A stretch of DNA of 64,000 nt, from positions 1,550,001 to 1,614,000 of the forward strand of contig NZ_OZ251603.1 in NCBI RefSeq assembly GCF_965243865.1, given 5' to 3'. Source of the stretch: Hyphomicrobium_A sp965243865. Its GTDB lineage: Bacteria > Pseudomonadota > Alphaproteobacteria > Rhizobiales > Hyphomicrobiaceae. Under the pieces are notes generated by a model that was not told the origin of the DNA, searched no databases, and worked only from the letters and a program-made list of their open reading frames with translations. Shown in pieces: positions 62,402 through 64,000 of the stretch. How positions within the stretch are numbered: the stretch's first letter is position 1; each line of letters opens with the position of its first letter. The position numbers were made by a program, and so were the translations under genes.

Positions 62402-63175
62402 TTAAGCCGCCCGAAGCTGGTACCAAGTGCGAAGGTCGGGATCTTTTTCAACCTCGTCTAAGAGGCGCATATAAAAGAGCATGAAGCGGAGGGCGTTTGT
62501 AACAGTGGAAACGAAGCCCTCGAGGATATCCAAATTTTCCTGGTCCTTTGTAGATCCTCTCATCCCGCGAAGATGAATCCTCAGGGGGCTGCCATCTATC
62601 ATCTCCATCACTTCCGGATAACGACTGTGAACGAAGTTGGAGTTGATCTTGTAGACGGTGGAAAGCGCTCTCGCTGCCTCGCCAACTTTCGGTGGGTCGA
62701 ACCCTTGGACAGCCCGTAGCAACTCTTCGGTATGCGATCCCGCCCCGTCGTGGAACTCATGCTGCCTAAGCGGCAACTTCTTCGAGCTTCCGGAAGAGTC
62801 TCGAACTGAATCCGCAAAATATGCGGCCACCAGCCTCATCTGTCGATCGACGAGCGACCCGTCCTCTCTAATGCCAGCGATTACAAAATCGATTTGAGAA
62901 GTGCATTCACCGACAGTCCTTAGAATGACAGGGAGTTCCTGGCAGAAACCACCATCATAAAGAAGATAACACGCATTGAGACCACTGACGGCCCGCATAG
63001 CTTTAAGGAGGCAAAAGTGCTTCCAGCCGGGGCTACGAAACCGTAACCCTGGATGTCCGTCATGCGAAAGTTCTGGCAGATCCAGGCTTCGAGCAACAAT
63101 CCCAATAGCTCGCTCTTGAAGCCTAATTAAAGAGACAGCACGCTGCGCCCTAAGCGACTCACTAAGACCAGACAT
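62402..63175 (-). CDS. Unknown protein, low-GC, possibly DUF5677-like
   Basis: 257 residues, no signal peptide. Helical, with LLKAMRAVSGLNACYLLYDGG and ELPVILRTVGECTSQIDFVIAG resembling the LRSLFE-type core of DUF5677/HEPN-like proteins, but I am not sure of the family. Base use differs from all neighbours: 62761-62820 is 52% and 62881-62940 is 42% G+C, against well over 60% around it, and codons such as TTA, AGA and GGA are common. It sits 12 nt after the HAD gene on the same strand. Probably horizontally acquired. Confidence 0.6.
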   Translation of the reverse strand: MSGLSESLRAQRAVSLIRLQERAIGIVARSLDLPELSHDGHPGLRFRSPGWKHFCLLKAMRAVSGLNACYLLYDGGFCQELPVILRTVGECTSQIDFVIAGIREDGSLVDRQMRLVAAYFADSVRDSSGSSKKLPLRQHEFHDGAGSHTEELLRAVQGFDPPKVGEAARALSTVYKINSNFVHSRYPEVMEMIDGSPLRIHLRGMRGSTKDQENLDILEGFVSTVTNALRFMLFYMRLLDEVEKDPDLRTWYQLRAA

Positions 63176-63187
63176 CTTTTCGCCGCC

Positions 63188-64000
63188 CTACTTCACTTCC
63201 CGGCCCAGGCGCCAGGCTTCTTCCTGCACGCGGATGTCGGCCAGCACGCGGTCGAGCAACAGGCACGTGCGCTTGAACAAATCCGACCCGCGCCGGTAAT
63301 CCGCCGGCGCGAAGAAATCGCACCGCCCCGCCTTGAACAGCTCCACGCACTTCTTCCGCGACTTGCCCGGCGTATGCACCGCCACCGCGTGCCCGCCGTT
63401 CTTGCGCATCACCGCCATCGACGGCACGTCGGTATCGCCGTCGCCGAAATAGATCATGTTGCCGAACGGGATCGGCCGCTTGCCCTCGTCCATGTGCTCG
63501 TTGATGCCCTGGCCGAGGTCCTCGATGCCCTTGTTGATGCGGAACAGGTATTGCGTCTTGCCGGTGTCGGTGATGACGCGCTTCGGGTACGGCAGGTCGT
63601 AGGCGTCGAACCAGTATTCCGACGCGAACACGTTGTGGAACCGCTTGTAGATGCGCGTGCCCTCGATAATCTCGGTGAGACCCGCGGACACGATGTAGTG
63701 CCGCAGCGAGATGCCGTGCGTCTCCGAGCGCAGCTTCACATAGCCGTCGATCTCGTCAAACCATTCCTCGACGCCGGGAAACAGCTCCACGTGCTTGCCC
63801 TGCGCGACGAGGTCCGCGCGGTCGATGCGCACGCCGGCAGCCTTCGCTTTCTGATACATGAGGCGCATGTACGAGATGAGGCCGTCCGCACCCTCGCGCC
63901 GCGCGATGGCGTTCGATTCCGCCCAGAATGCATCGGGGTCGATGCCGATCTGCGGCAGGAACGCGTAGTCCTGCATCGGCCGCGGCGACAGCGTGCCGTC
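63188..64000 (-). CDS. HAD-family phosphatase, 5' end outside the window
   Basis: 270 codons are visible. The first eight, reading from the edge, are DGTLSPRP in frame with MQDYAFLPQIG, so the motif I (DxDGTL) of the haloacid dehalogenase family is cut by the window end. A start at the ATG at 63976 would lose the catalytic Asp. Motif II Ser is in YIVSAG near visible residue 96, the motif III Lys lies in the region ITDTGKTQYLFRINKG, and motif IV is FGDGDTDVPSMAV. Cytosolic phosphatase; substrate unknown. Confidence 0.85.
   Translation of the reverse strand, partial: DGTLSPRPMQDYAFLPQIGIDPDAFWAESNAIARREGADGLISYMRLMYQKAKAAGVRIDRADLVAQGKHVELFPGVEEWFDEIDGYVKLRSETHGISLRHYIVSAGLTEIIEGTRIYKRFHNVFASEYWFDAYDLPYPKRVITDTGKTQYLFRINKGIEDLGQGINEHMDEGKRPIPFGNMIYFGDGDTDVPSMAVMRKNGGHAVAVHTPGKSRKKCVELFKAGRCDFFAPADYRRGSDLFKRTCLLLDRVLADIRVQEEAWRLGREVK

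Overview
The window is a gene-dense, GC-rich chromosomal segment of an alphaproteobacterium, most likely order Hyphomicrobiales (Hyphomicrobium/Rhodomicrobium-like). This rests on the ffs-dnaX arrangement, the CycM-type membrane-anchored cytochrome c, the cpa/tad pilus gene order, DUF4170 and DUF2093 beside lipid A genes, the plant-type glutamate-cysteine ligase next to rsmE, and start-codon and codon style. That placement is inference from gene content, not a database match. I see no rRNA, tRNA, insertion sequence, prophage or CRISPR array. Both ends cut genes: dnaX on the left and a HAD-family phosphatase on the right.

Layout. 0-8 kb: dnaX 5' end, SRP RNA (ffs) with a readable promoter, a secreted DUF900 serine hydrolase, a pheA-SDR operon, a TPR protein, a CsbD/ferritin-like stress pair, kdsB and cytochrome cycM. 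8-16 kb: a peptide ABC importer (two yejA-type binding proteins, yejB, yejE, yejF). 16-20.3 kb: two glutathione transferases, a leucyl aminopeptidase with an overlapping NlpC/P60 peptidase, and an unknown protein. 20.4-32.9 kb: a nearly complete Tad/Flp pilus locus. tadD is on +, the flp-cpaABCDEF-tadB-tadC array is on -, and a secretin-N protein plus two TadE-like pseudopilins are on +. 33-44.7 kb: a TetR regulator, a YdjM-like membrane protein, a cation diffusion facilitator, rsmE, gshA, a small cysteine-rich protein, a cytochrome c, the glcDEF glycolate oxidase and a metallophosphatase. 44.8-54 kb: hisS, ubiA and an outer-membrane glycolipid cluster (DUF4170, MsbA-like exporter, a tyrosine phosphatase, a DUF374-WaaA fusion, lpxK, DUF2093). 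54-64 kb: xseA, purD, a patatin-like hydrolase, RNA-modification genes (tadA, rluB, rsmD), a PspC protein, a TPR-cytochrome c fusion, two proteins of unknown function and the HAD protein.

How it fits together. KdsB activates Kdo, the WaaA part of the fusion transfers it to lipid A, LpxK phosphorylates lipid A and the MsbA-like protein flips it. These steps are split between 7 kb and 47-54 kb. The Tad genes supply prepilin, prepilin peptidase, secretin, ATPases, platform proteins and pilotin. Near-matches to the CtrA site (TTAA-N7-TTAA) lie upstream of three of its transcription units.

Most unusual items: the DUF374-WaaA fusion; a small secreted protein whose six cysteines are symmetrically spaced (4-7-10-7-4); a lower-GC patch that matches the insertion domain of HisRS; a stem-loop over the tadD ribosome binding site; a cloverleaf-like element upstream of gshA; and a low-GC unknown gene between conserved neighbours at the right end. 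I did not find an obviously new multi-gene defence or metabolic system.
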